Source: Fusibacter_C sp942493125
GTDB taxonomy: Bacteria; Bacillota; Clostridia; Peptostreptococcales; Acidaminobacteraceae
Direction of reading: 5' to 3'
Length of the DNA stretch: 64,000 nucleotides
Assembly (NCBI GenBank): GCA_942493125.1
Contig: OW818667.1
Location: forward strand, 2,666,001 to 2,730,000
Shown one piece after another: positions 1 through 8,164 of this stretch. Below the pieces are notes generated by a model. It had not been told where the DNA came from. It saw nothing but the letters and a program-made list of their open reading frames with translations, and ran no database searches. The first letter of the stretch is position 1; the number at the start of each line of letters is the position of its first letter. The translations under genes were made by a program, and so were the position numbers.

Positions 1-489
1 CTAGGCGATGCCAAAGCTTTTGATGATCAGATTATCGCTTTAGCGCATCCAGATGGCGTTACAGCCTTCACAGCAGGTGACTCAACACAGCTCCATTTCA
101 CGACACCGCCATACCTTCAAGAGGATCTGAAAAATCAAAATGCACGTGAACTGATTGATGGTGAAGCCTGCTTTGGTGATGCATTCACTTTTATCGTAGG
201 CATATGTCAAGAACCACTATATGAAGATAGGCAAGTCTATGATGCCATCAAAAAAGCTCTAGAAGATTCAATAGACTATATGGCTGAAAACCAAGAAGAA
301 ACGATCAAAATTCTAGCTGAAGTCTATGAGTACACGCCAGAAGCATTGAATACTTTTCTTTATGAAGACCAAATGACATTCACAACAGAGGTTAATGGCA
401 TTGACCGATTTGTTGAATTTATGGCCGAAACGGGAGCCATCAAAGAAACATATACACCGCAATCCCTATTCTGGGAAAGTGAAAAATGA
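1..489 (+). CDS. ABC transporter substrate-binding protein, C-terminal part (NMT1/SsuA-like)
   Basis: The frame is open from the left edge to a TGA at 487-489, about 162 codons, so the start and signal peptide lie outside the window. It ends 15 bp before a binding-protein-dependent permease gene, and an ATPase gene follows. That order is typical of nitrate/sulfonate/taurine-type (SsuA/ThiY/NMT1) importers, in which this protein would capture the substrate outside the membrane. The visible part is soluble, mixed alpha/beta and acidic, with no membrane segment. The substrate cannot be read from sequence; sulfonate, thiamine precursor or another small molecule are all possible. The family call rests mostly on the neighbours. 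Confidence 0.7.
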   Translation, partial: LGDAKAFDDQIIALAHPDGVTAFTAGDSTQLHFTTPPYLQEDLKNQNARELIDGEACFGDAFTFIVGICQEPLYEDRQVYDAIKKALEDSIDYMAENQEETIKILAEVYEYTPEALNTFLYEDQMTFTTEVNGIDRFVEFMAETGAIKETYTPQSLFWESEK

Positions 490-504
490 TTCTAAAGGAA
501 ACTT

Positions 505-1290
505 ATGAAATATAAGAAAATGTTAATGAAAATTAGTTTTATTATGGGACTAGCGATATTATGGGAGATTGTTGCATATTCTGGTCATTATCCAGAGGCA
601 CTATTTCCAAAGCTCGAGGGGATACTAATGCGGTTTGTCGACCTCACTTTACATGAGGCACTTCTATTAAAAGCCCTGTATAGCATCAGTATCGTCCTAG
701 TCGCCATGGTATTTAGCTTGATATTGGCGCTCATAATCGTCGCTTTGGGTACGCGTTTTGAGTATATAAGAGTCAATACTGAATTGTTGAACGCAATCGC
801 GAGTCCTATTCCTGGGATTGCCATATTGCCAGTCATTATTTTGTGGCTCGGGATCTCTCAAAGCGCGATGATGGTCATCATGATTCATGCGATGCTTTGG
901 CCACTCTGGACCAATATTGTTTTAGCAGTGGATCGCCTAAAAATGAAATATCATCGTATGATGACGGCATTCAAAATTCCGCGTATAAGACGAATTCGCC
1001 ATATTTACTTTGAGGGCATTTTGCCTGATATTGTTGCAGGTCTTGAAATTGCATGGAGTAGAGGGTGGCGTGCACTACTTAGTATAGAGATGATTTTTGG
1101 CATCGTCGGAAAACAGTCTGGACTTGGGTGGTTGATTTATGAACGACGAATGTATATGGACACTGCGGGGATGTTTGCAGGACTAATCGCGATTGCCTTA
1201 TGTGGTATCTTTTTTGAATCTGTTTTATTTAGGACAAAGAAATTGGAGGCCTTCGTTGAAACCAATCATTCAGGTAGAGAAAGTCAGTAA
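505..1290 (+). CDS. ABC transporter permease (SsuC/ThiX-like)
   Basis: 261 residues, about six hydrophobic segments. The ATG at 505 follows an AAAGGAAA ribosome binding site. The cytoplasmic loop around residues 150-175 (AFKIPRIRRIRHIYFEGILP) resembles the EAA loop by which binding-protein-dependent permeases contact their ATPase. It is the second gene of the importer operon and overlaps the ATPase gene by 35 bp, which suggests translational coupling. By family it forms the membrane channel of an SsuABC/TauABC/ThiXYZ-type importer. The substrate is not deducible. Confidence 0.85.
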   Translation: MKYKKMLMKISFIMGLAILWEIVAYSGHYPEALFPKLEGILMRFVDLTLHEALLLKALYSISIVLVAMVFSLILALIIVALGTRFEYIRVNTELLNAIASPIPGIAILPVIILWLGISQSAMMVIMIHAMLWPLWTNIVLAVDRLKMKYHRMMTAFKIPRIRRIRHIYFEGILPDIVAGLEIAWSRGWRALLSIEMIFGIVGKQSGLGWLIYERRMYMDTAGMFAGLIAIALCGIFFESVLFRTKKLEAFVETNHSGRESQ

Positions 1291-1864
1291 AATATTTGGA
1301 GGAAAGAGAATATTTAGCAATGTTTCGTTTGATGTCTATTCCGATGAAATTTTAGTCCTCATGGGGGAATCCGGTGTTGGTAAAAGTACCATGTTAAATC
1401 TCATCGGACAACTAGATAGTGATTTTGATGGCAGAATTGCTTATGATGCACGTATATTTGAAGGCAATCGAATCCCATTTCCATTTGTATTTCAAGAATC
1501 GGAAAGTCTTTTGCCGTGGAAGAATGTAGAAGACAATATCCGTTTGGTGCAAAGCAATTTATCTAATGAAGCTCTCGATGAAATTTTGACCTTAGTTTCT
1601 CTAGAAGTACATCGATATAAAAAACCTCATGAATTGTCAGGGGGAATGAAGCAAAGAGTTGGCATCGCCAGGGCGCTGGTATGTCATTCGAAAGTTATGC
1701 TAATGGATGAACCGTTCAGTAGCTTAGATGCAAATTTACGGAGAAAATTGCAGGATTTAATCATCGAAATAAAAAACAAGCGTTCGTTAACTGTGATTTT
1801 TGTGACGCATGATCTTGAGGAAGCCAAACGCATCGGAGATCGTATCATCAATTTAAGTACATAA
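1256..1864 (+). CDS. ABC transporter ATP-binding protein (SsuB/TauB-like)
   Basis: About 202 residues, the energising ATPase of the importer. Walker A is GESGVGKST at residues 37-45, the signature is LSGGMKQR, Walker B is VMLMDEPFSSLD, and the switch histidine lies in FVTHD. A longer reading from 1193 is possible, but the TTG at 1256 has GGAGG at 1245-1249 with ideal spacing and begins just before the first conserved strand, so it is preferred. At about 200 residues it is shorter than the usual 240-260; the C-terminal extension is missing while all catalytic motifs remain. Last gene of the operon, followed by a terminator hairpin. Confidence 0.88.
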   Translation: MKPIIQVEKVSKIFGGKRIFSNVSFDVYSDEILVLMGESGVGKSTMLNLIGQLDSDFDGRIAYDARIFEGNRIPFPFVFQESESLLPWKNVEDNIRLVQSNLSNEALDEILTLVSLEVHRYKKPHELSGGMKQRVGIARALVCHSKVMLMDEPFSSLDANLRRKLQDLIIEIKNKRSLTVIFVTHDLEEAKRIGDRIINLST

Positions 1865-1866
1865 AA

Positions 1867-1903
1867 AACCCCAACCTTAACGACATTCGTCTTGGTTGGG
1901 GTT
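1867..1903. terminator. Bidirectional terminator between convergent genes
   Basis: Perfect 10-bp inverted repeat AACCCCAACC (1867-1876) / GGTTGGGGTT (1894-1903). On the minus strand the right arm runs into a T tract, so it most strongly ends the flavoprotein operon. It also separates that operon from the convergent ABC operon. Confidence 0.8.
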
Positions 1904-1918
1904 CGTTGTATAAAGAAG

Positions 1919-3142
1919 TTATAATCTTGAGGCAATCAGGTTTGTATTAAGCTCGTATAGTTTATCCGTAATCAACCCATCTTTAGTGATGACGATGGCA
2001 GGGACTTGATCAAGACCAAGTTTAAGCGCAAGGCCGTTTGATTTATACGTATCAATTCTATTGACAGCGATTGAACCTTCTTTTGATTTTTCAAAAGCCT
2101 CGATATCTGCAAGGAAGTTTCTAGAATTTGCGTCGATAGCATTGTAGACATAGATGAGACCTGGCTTAGACTTTTGCATGATCTTTTCGTCAAATATCTC
2201 TTTTTCAGCGATGTATCTTTCTGCTGCAGTACCGGCGATTGCTCCATCTCCAACAGCTGTAGCAATTTGCTTGAGCCATTTGTCCGTTACGTCACCAATG
2301 GCAAAAACACCTTCGATGCCCGTTTCCTTCTTTTCATTGACGGTGATGTATTTTTGTCTCGTCAGAGTCAATTGTGTTTCGAATAATTCAGTATTTGGTA
2401 AATAGCCGATAAATTCAAAACAGTTGTCACAGTCCACTGGGATCTCTTCTTCTGTTTTTATGTTCTTAAGTACGACTGTTTTGAGATGATCATCGCCTTC
2501 AAAACGTTTGACGACTGAGTTCCAGATGAAATGCATCTTTGGATTTGCAAGCGCAGCTTCCTTTGCAATTTCATTACAATCCATTTTACCTTCATCATGC
2601 ATAACTGATACAGTAACTTGACGCGCAAATTTCGTAAGGAACATACCTTCTTCGATAGCGGCATCACCTGAACCGATGACGACGACGTGCTTGTCAGTGT
2701 TTCCAGCAGCGTCGCAAGTCGCACAGAAGCTGATGCCCTTGTCGAACAAGAATTCTTCTTCACGCTCACCACCAGTGGTTCGCGGTCTGCCACCTGTCGC
2801 AATGATCACAACTTTAGCCATGAATTTGTTTCTAAAGGTTTCAACGACTTTTTCTTCCCCATGTAGATCAACGCTTGTCACCGCAGTCAATTTAAAATCG
2901 ACGCCCATGTTCTTTGCTTGTTCCTTCATGAGGTTTGTGATTGCTTCACCCTTTGGTGCATCAGGAAAGCCTGGATAATTTGCAATTTCATTTGTATAGG
3001 TTGCAAGTCCGCCAACAAGTGCTTTTTCTAGCAGCAATGTCTTTAAACGTGCGCGACCCGAATAGATGGCAGCGCTTAAGCCTGCAGGACCACCACCTAT
3101 GATGACGACGTCATAATGTTCAACAACTTTTTCTCTAGCCAT
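1919..3142 (-). CDS. Thioredoxin-reductase-like FAD flavoprotein with C-terminal thioredoxin-like domain
   Basis: 407 residues. Residues 1-310 are a thioredoxin reductase fold: FAD motif GGGPAG at 16-21, redox pair CATCDA with C140 and C143, NAD(P)H motif GSGDAA near 157-162, and the closing FAD motif AIGD near 281-284. Typical TrxB has about 310 residues. The extra 95 or so look like a thioredoxin fold (LIYVYNAIDANS, then QVPAIVI with the cis-proline position) in which the CxxC site is absent: NAIDANS stands there. Last gene of the minus-strand sulfur operon, 27 bp after a YeeE-type half-transporter. It may reduce a sulfane-sulfur carrier rather than thioredoxin; this is inference. The start has a GGAGA-type ribosome binding site. 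Confidence 0.85.
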   Translation of the reverse strand: MAREKVVEHYDVVIIGGGPAGLSAAIYSGRARLKTLLLEKALVGGLATYTNEIANYPGFPDAPKGEAITNLMKEQAKNMGVDFKLTAVTSVDLHGEEKVVETFRNKFMAKVVIIATGGRPRTTGGEREEEFLFDKGISFCATCDAAGNTDKHVVVIGSGDAAIEEGMFLTKFARQVTVSVMHDEGKMDCNEIAKEAALANPKMHFIWNSVVKRFEGDDHLKTVVLKNIKTEEEIPVDCDNCFEFIGYLPNTELFETQLTLTRQKYITVNEKKETGIEGVFAIGDVTDKWLKQIATAVGDGAIAGTAAERYIAEKEIFDEKIMQKSKPGLIYVYNAIDANSRNFLADIEAFEKSKEGSIAVNRIDTYKSNGLALKLGLDQVPAIVITKDGLITDKLYELNTNLIASRL

Positions 3143-3169
3143 TTTGTTCTCCTTTTGTTTAGTGAACTA

Positions 3170-3730
3170 TTACATAAAGAATTTTACGAGAAGCTTACTG
3201 CCGACGATGGCGCCAGCAAATATGCCAATGGCAAATACCCAACCTGAAACAGATAGAGAAGAGATGCCACTATACAATGCGCCGATATTACATCCAAATG
3301 CAATACGTGCACCATAACCCATCATAGTGCCACCAATTACGGCTGCAAGAACTTGTTTATAGGACTTGATCTTTTTTATTTTAAAACCCGATGCGAGTAA
3401 AGTTGCTGCTAACGCACCTACAATAATACCAAAATTCCGCCATGAGTCTGGGTGATTTAACAAACCGCCTTCAAGTGTTGCTTGAGCACCTGGACTAGCA
3501 AAATAGTACCATTTATCCACACTGCCACCGACTGCTTCAAACAGCCATGCGCCCCAAATCGCAAAAGGTCCAGAAACACCCCATGGATTTTTTGTGACTG
3601 CGAGCGTCACGATTTGAAAAAGGGAGAGCAGAACTGCCGCGGTTATATAAGTGAATGGATTTTTTAACCATTTAACGTAATACTCATTTGACTTCATTTT
3701 GTCAAAGAATTTTTCTTTTTTCTTATCCAA
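3170..3730 (-). CDS. YeeE/YedE family transporter, second half (thiosulfate/sulfur transport)
   Basis: 186 residues with about five hydrophobic segments. It carries the family motif around GARIAFGCNIGALYSGISS with the conserved cysteine in GCNIGA. Full YeeE/TsuA thiosulfate transporters are about 330-350 residues and built of two similar halves, each with a conserved cysteine; this protein matches the second half. The first half is encoded separately at 4076-4759, with a TusA-like gene between them. Together they probably form one split channel passing thiosulfate or a related sulfur species. The amino-terminal 25 residues are charged and cytosolic. Confidence 0.85.
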   Translation of the reverse strand: MDKKKEKFFDKMKSNEYYVKWLKNPFTYITAAVLLSLFQIVTLAVTKNPWGVSGPFAIWGAWLFEAVGGSVDKWYYFASPGAQATLEGGLLNHPDSWRNFGIIVGALAATLLASGFKIKKIKSYKQVLAAVIGGTMMGYGARIAFGCNIGALYSGISSLSVSGWVFAIGIFAGAIVGSKLLVKFFM

Positions 3731-3764
3731 GGGTTACACCTCCATGCTTGGTGCGAAGATTTTA

Positions 3765-3992
3765 TTACTTCGTTTTTTCGATGATGACTTCCCACTCGCC
3801 GTCACTCACTTCTTCAACTTCTACGTTGTAACCTTCTTTTCTTGCCCATTCTGGAACGTTTTTCATAGCACAGCTGTGGTCGATTTGAACGATTAATACA
3901 TCGCCGATATCAAGTGTAGCGATTTTATTTTGAGATTTTACGAGCGGTATTGGACAAGCTTCTCCGAAACAATCTAACATAACTTCTTTCAT
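3765..3992 (-). CDS. TusA/SirA-like sulfur carrier protein (YeeD-like)
   Basis: 75 residues. The hallmark CPxP motif is present as ACPIPLVK with the acceptor Cys13, preceded by LDCFGE with a second cysteine at position 8. TusA-family proteins carry a persulfide. The YeeD/TsuB members work with YeeE/TsuA transporters to take up thiosulfate, and this gene lies exactly between the two halves of such a transporter. The start has a GGAGGA ribosome binding site. A second, similar TusA gene lies at 5872-6102 on the other side of the LysR gene. Confidence 0.92.
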   Translation of the reverse strand: MKEVMLDCFGEACPIPLVKSQNKIATLDIGDVLIVQIDHSCAMKNVPEWARKEGYNVEVEEVSDGEWEVIIEKTK

Positions 3993-4075
3993 TTTTAGTT
4001 CCTCCTAAAATTTAATCGTGATCAATAGTCACTGTATTGTCGATAAATCGGTTATAATGGTGATAAGTTTCGCAA

Positions 4076-4759
4076 TTAGTGCGAAGCACCACGTTTCTTT
4101 TCATATTGTTCAGCAATGATATATATTGCCAATAACACGGATAATTGTAAGGTGACTGCACCCATCCATCCAAAGACATCTGGTAGGAAGATGCTAGGAC
4201 CTTTTGAAATAAAGACTTCTTTCCACCATCCAAAATCGTGTGCACCCCATAGTGAGCCTACAATGAAGAATAGGAACGCGATACTGTTCATAACGAAACC
4301 TTCGCCTACGCGCATCAAAGTGCCCGATGCACAACCACCTGCTATAACCATGCCAACGCCAAATATAAAAGCGCCGATGATTGTTGCCAAACTAATAGGC
4401 ACCACATAACTCATACCCGGTATTGGTAAACCAGCAGATGAATAGCCGTATTTGATTGCCGTGAAACCAATCGTTGTAATGGCAAAGGCTACGAGGACGG
4501 CACGTGTAACAGAAGTACTGCCCGTCAGTAAAGGATCACGCAATGAAGCCGTGAAGCAAAATCGACCTTTTTGAAGAATAAATCCAAATGCGGCGCCTGT
4601 TAACCAGAAAAAAGCGACATTGGATGAATTTAAATTCAATAACACGGCAACGATACCTATAAAGGCAACCGTTAAGAATCCATATGGTATTTGATTTTTC
4701 TTCGGTTTTCGATTTGCTGAAGAGCGTCTAGAAGATGCTGCATTTGTTTGTTCAGCCAT
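4076..4759 (-). CDS. YeeE/YedE family transporter, first half
   Basis: 227 residues. A basic Ser/Arg/Lys-rich cytosolic tail (residues 1-22) is followed by about six hydrophobic segments. Family signatures are QKGRFCFTASLRDP, with a conserved cysteine, and VIAGGCASGTLMRVGEG. These match the first half of YeeE/TsuA, whose cysteines form the path for thiosulfate. First gene of the four-gene minus-strand operon (this gene, TusA, second half, flavoprotein). The operon is divergent from a LysR regulator that probably controls it. Confidence 0.85.
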   Translation of the reverse strand: MAEQTNAASSRRSSANRKPKKNQIPYGFLTVAFIGIVAVLLNLNSSNVAFFWLTGAAFGFILQKGRFCFTASLRDPLLTGSTSVTRAVLVAFAITTIGFTAIKYGYSSAGLPIPGMSYVVPISLATIIGAFIFGVGMVIAGGCASGTLMRVGEGFVMNSIAFLFFIVGSLWGAHDFGWWKEVFISKGPSIFLPDVFGWMGAVTLQLSVLLAIYIIAEQYEKKRGASH

Positions 4760-4815
4760 TTTTTCACACTCCTAATAAAAAAGTTTGCTATACTCTTAAC
4801 AATCTCACTATAATA

Positions 4816-4831
4816 TGATAACATTTTATCA
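4816..4831. promoter_or_regulatory. Palindromic operator candidate between the sulfur operon and lysR
   Basis: The intergenic region 4760-4924 contains the dyad TGATAA-N4-TTATCA (4816-4831). It lies between the divergent starts, where LysR regulators usually bind. The 6-4-6 spacing differs from the 7-1-7 Fur box. No convincing -35/-10 pair was assigned. Confidence 0.4.
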
Positions 4832-4924
4832 ATATAAAAAAACCACTGGAATTCTGTTTCAGTATAAGAAAAACCGATAGCCAATTATATTAACTTTGAG
4901 GCATGATATTTAGAGAGGTGGCTT

Positions 4925-5824
4925 ATGAATTTAACGGCATTAGAATATTTTAGAGAAGTTGTTGAGACAAAAAGCATATCAAAGGTTGCGACGAACCGTC
5001 ATATATCTCAATCTGCGCTTAGTCAGAATGTCCATAAACTTGAAGATGAATTGGGTTTGATTCTACTTGAACGCAGTAACAAAGGCGTCATACCTACCGA
5101 GGCAGGCAGAATTCTTTTCAAACACTCCGGTACCATGTTGCGTATTTATGAAAAAATGAAAGAGGAGTTCGATGCCCTTCAGCTAAATGTCGAGAGCGTC
5201 AGAATAAATGGTTCTTTGTCTCTCGTCGATTATTCATTGCCTTGTGTACTCTATAAAGTCAAAAAAAAGCACCCTAGTTATAATTTTGAGATGCACGCCC
5301 GTTCTAATTTTGAATCGATCAACGATTTGATAAATGAACTCACGGATTTGTGTTTTGTAACCGAAAAACCATGCGATGACCGTTTGGAATTTGGTCGAAT
5401 CGGCAAAGAACGTATCGTTTTGATAGCTAACAAAGACTCTAGTATTCCAGATGTTATTGATGTACAGGATTTACAGAAACATGAAATGGTATTATTAGAT
5501 GACGATACATTGACGATATCCTCTTTTTTAAAACGCAAACTGAAGACGGTGGGCGTAACGATAGATAAAATTCCCATCATGTTCAAAGTGGATTCTATAC
5601 CAGCTGCAAAGTCATCCATCTCAAATAACCTTGGAATATGTTTTTTGCCTTACATGTCTGTGAAAAAAGAACTCTATGAAAAGCGATTTAAGATTATTGA
5701 AGTCACAAACTTCACTATTGATTACGACATATACTTGGTGACACAAAAAATAGCCAACAGAAACAAGGCCATTGATGATACTTATAATTATTTTATTCAG
5801 AACGGAGAGAAGGAATTCTGTTAA
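4925..5824 (+). CDS. LysR family transcriptional regulator
   Basis: 299 residues, normal LysR length. The winged helix-turn-helix is at residues 1-60 (LTALEYFREVVETKSISKVA, then ISQSALSQNVHKLEDELG). The rest is the periplasmic-binding-protein-like effector domain. It is transcribed divergently from the split YeeE/TusA/flavoprotein operon and is followed by a convergent TusA gene, so it most likely senses a sulfur compound and controls these genes. The ATG follows GAGAGGTGG. The effector is unknown. Confidence 0.9.
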   Translation: MNLTALEYFREVVETKSISKVATNRHISQSALSQNVHKLEDELGLILLERSNKGVIPTEAGRILFKHSGTMLRIYEKMKEEFDALQLNVESVRINGSLSLVDYSLPCVLYKVKKKHPSYNFEMHARSNFESINDLINELTDLCFVTEKPCDDRLEFGRIGKERIVLIANKDSSIPDVIDVQDLQKHEMVLLDDDTLTISSFLKRKLKTVGVTIDKIPIMFKVDSIPAAKSSISNNLGICFLPYMSVKKELYEKRFKIIEVTNFTIDYDIYLVTQKIANRNKAIDDTYNYFIQNGEKEFC

Positions 5825-5840
5825 TTTTGCAGTTTCCTCA

Positions 5841-5879
5841 AAAAAAGGATGAGATCCCGTGGGACCCATCCTTATTTTT
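5841..5879. terminator. Bidirectional terminator between lysR and the second tusA
   Basis: Inverted repeat AAGGATG (5845-5851) / CATCCTT (5867-5873), extended by ATCCC/GGGA around a short loop. It has A and T tracts on both sides, so it can stop both convergent genes. It overlaps the end of the tusA-like reading frame. Confidence 0.75.
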
Positions 5880-6102
5880 CTAGGCTTGAGTGAGAAACAG
5901 TTATTTCCCAAACGCCATTCATAACTTCATCAACCGTATAGTCATATTTAGATTTAGCTAAATATTCTTTGATGGATTCAATGACACAGCTATGATCCAC
6001 AACCATCATAAATGAATCGCCTGATGCTAAATGAGACAATTCCTTTTGCATTTTTAATATGGGAACAGGACAAATATCGCCAAAACAATCAATTTTATTC
6101 AT
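5872..6102 (-). CDS. TusA/SirA-like sulfur carrier protein, second copy
   Basis: 76 residues from the ATG at 6102, which follows AGAAGGTGAT. An upstream in-frame ATG at 6138 is less likely because it lacks such a site. The acceptor motif is ICPVPILK with Cys11, and IDCFGD with Cys6 precedes it, the same layout as the copy at 3765-3992. The C-terminal half (DHSCVIESIKEYL, then GVWEITV) also parallels that paralogue. It probably carries persulfide sulfur, perhaps to a different partner because it is a single-gene unit. Confidence 0.9.
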   Translation of the reverse strand: MNKIDCFGDICPVPILKMQKELSHLASGDSFMMVVDHSCVIESIKEYLAKSKYDYTVDEVMNGVWEITVSHSSLEK

Positions 6103-6186
6103 AAGATCACCTTCTAACATTAAAATGACAAACGTCATATTTAGTATATCATATCACAATTCAATATAAGAAGAATAGAGGCCTCC

Positions 6187-6921
6187 ATGGATTTTTCAAT
6201 CATCATTCCCGTCTATAATAGCATAGAGTCATTGCCCATATTGTTGGAGGAAGTCCAGTTATATTTTATGGACACCCACTATCATTATGAGCTCATTTTT
6301 GTAAATGACGCAAGCAGACAAGAGACGTTGTATGCGCTTGAGCAATTGAAAAATGCAAATTCACAGATGATAATAAAGCTGATTCACTTGCCCCAGAACG
6401 TCGGTCAGCAAAAGGCTCTGGCACTTGGCCTTATTGAAGCTGTGGGCACTTATGCACTCACTATGGATGACGACCTGCAGCACGACATCAGGGCACTGGA
6501 TTCGATGCTGGAATGTACCAAACAAGGTGCTGATTTGGTATTTGGCGTCTATAAAGAATATGGTGAGAAAAAAACGAGAGAATTAGGCTCCATGCTTATT
6601 GGCCTTTTTTTCAAAATGCGCTATAAAAAACTGAATGGACATCATGTGAGCAGTTTGAGATTGATTCATCGTTCCGTTTACGAGAGACTCAATGTGCCGC
6701 TTAAACCTTTTGTCTATCTAAGTGCTGAACTTTTGCCATTCAGTAAAAAAGTTGGCAATGTCAATGTATTCAGAAGGCAGCGCCTTTATGGCAAATCAGG
6801 GTACACACTCATAAAATGTATTCGAATTGGCATCAAACTAGTACTTAACTACGGATTATATCCACCGTTATTGGAAGGGGTAAAAACATATGAAACGCAT
6901 CCTAATGGTAGGCGCGGGTAG
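6187..6921 (+). CDS. Family 2 glycosyltransferase (DPM1/GtrB-like catalytic domain)
   Basis: 244 residues. The GT-A fold starts at residue 3 (FSIIIPVYNS), with the nucleotide-binding aspartate in FVNDAS and the metal site MDDDLQHD. Such enzymes transfer a sugar from a nucleotide sugar, often to polyprenyl phosphate. Unlike GtrB/ArnC proteins, no C-terminal membrane pair is evident. The ATG follows GAGG. The end overlaps the next gene (ATP-grasp) by 32 bp, so the two are coupled. With the GT39 protein on the opposite strand it suggests surface glycan or lipid-linked sugar synthesis. Acceptor and donor are unknown. Confidence 0.82.
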   Translation: MDFSIIIPVYNSIESLPILLEEVQLYFMDTHYHYELIFVNDASRQETLYALEQLKNANSQMIIKLIHLPQNVGQQKALALGLIEAVGTYALTMDDDLQHDIRALDSMLECTKQGADLVFGVYKEYGEKKTRELGSMLIGLFFKMRYKKLNGHHVSSLRLIHRSVYERLNVPLKPFVYLSAELLPFSKKVGNVNVFRRQRLYGKSGYTLIKCIRIGIKLVLNYGLYPPLLEGVKTYETHPNGRRG

Positions 6922-8137
6922 TTGTCAGATCAACGCGATCAAGAAAATCAAAGCGATGGGACACTATGTGATCGCAGCGGATTACAACGAATGGACAGAT
7001 GGTAAAGCACTGGCTGATGCGCATGTGAGGGCAGATGCATTCGATACTGAGGCCATATTGAAATGTGCTATTGATAATAAAATTGATGGCATCATGACTG
7101 TGGGAACGGATCAACCCGTCTTAGTCGTAAACCAAGTGGCTGAAAAACTAGACTTGCCACATTTTTTAGATAACGAAACAGCACTTTGGGTTACAAATAA
7201 AAAGGCAATGAAAACGCGATTTAGTCAGTTTAAAATTCCCACAGCTTCTTATGCTTTTGTAAGTCGATCGTTTAGTTCTGCTTCAATTACTGGCGTCAAG
7301 CCACCATACGTCATAAAACCCATTGATTCACAAGGGCAACGTGGCATCTTCAAAGTGGACACTATCGATGAAATTCGCATGCATATTGACGAAGTTCTCA
7401 AGTATTCTAGAAGCGAAGAAATCTTGGTGGAACAATATTATGAAAGCACCGAAGTCACAGTAAGTGGCTGGGTTTCAAACGGTCATGCTCATATTTTCAC
7501 AATAACCGATCGCGTGACATTTCCAGCGGAAGCGCGCATTGGCGTTTGTATTGCACATCAATTTCCATCGGTGCATCAAAAAGACTATGGTCAAAAACTT
7601 GAAGACATCACACAGTCCATCTGCAACTGTTTCAATATTGAAAATGGCCCTATTTATTTTCAATTGCTCATTGGTGATAAGGGGATCCTAGTAAACGAAG
7701 TGGCATGTAGACTTGGTGGCGCTTATGAAGACGTTACGATTCCCTATGTTACGGGGATAGATGTCCTTAAGCTCAACATTGAAGCGAGCATAGATGCTCA
7801 TGCGCATTTTAATGGCTATGCCTATAATTACATGGGCAAGGCATTTAGCACGCAACTTTTTTTCTGTCGACCTGGAAAAATCGCAAATATGCTGTCTGCA
7901 GCGGTGCTTAAAGCGGAACCGTATATATTGGATGTCGGTTATAACTATAGAATCGGTGACACAATCGGCCACATAGAGAACGCATCGCAGCGTGCGGGTT
8001 ATTTCATCGTGATTGGAGAGACAGAAGTAGAGGTCGCTTCAAATATAAAAAAGGCATTTGAATTATTGACCATTCAAGATGCCTCCGGAAATAACCTAGT
8101 TATTAGTTATGATGAAGCGCAGAATCTCCATTATTGA
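6890..8137 (+). CDS. ATP-grasp domain ligase
   Basis: 415 residues. The amino-terminal Rossmann-like domain opens with ILMVGAGSCQINAIKKIK. The ATP-grasp core includes PYVIKPIDSQGQRGIFKV (nucleotide lysine), EILVEQYYESTEVTV, and the metal site VNEVACRLGGAYED. The layout is that of biotin-carboxylase/PurK-like single-polypeptide ligases, which couple ATP to formation of an amide or ester through an acyl phosphate. Substrates cannot be named; the coupled upstream GT2 gene suggests modification of a sugar or surface precursor. The ATG is inside the GT2 gene and is preceded by AAGGGG. Confidence 0.82.
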   Translation: MKRILMVGAGSCQINAIKKIKAMGHYVIAADYNEWTDGKALADAHVRADAFDTEAILKCAIDNKIDGIMTVGTDQPVLVVNQVAEKLDLPHFLDNETALWVTNKKAMKTRFSQFKIPTASYAFVSRSFSSASITGVKPPYVIKPIDSQGQRGIFKVDTIDEIRMHIDEVLKYSRSEEILVEQYYESTEVTVSGWVSNGHAHIFTITDRVTFPAEARIGVCIAHQFPSVHQKDYGQKLEDITQSICNCFNIENGPIYFQLLIGDKGILVNEVACRLGGAYEDVTIPYVTGIDVLKLNIEASIDAHAHFNGYAYNYMGKAFSTQLFFCRPGKIANMLSAAVLKAEPYILDVGYNYRIGDTIGHIENASQRAGYFIVIGETEVEVASNIKKAFELLTIQDASGNNLVISYDEAQNLHY

Positions 8138-8164
8138 GGAAATTGAATGATGCAATCTCCAAAG

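Noticed and set aside
3765..4759. YeeE/TusA genes as a selenium (YedE/YedF) system
   Set aside because: The TusA proteins show ordinary CPxP motifs and no selD or selenocysteine-related gene was seen in the window, so a thiosulfate role is preferred.
4816..4831. TGATAA-N4-TTATCA as a Fur box
   Set aside because: Arm spacing is 6-4-6 rather than 7-1-7, and the flanking genes are for sulfur; kept only as a LysR operator candidate.
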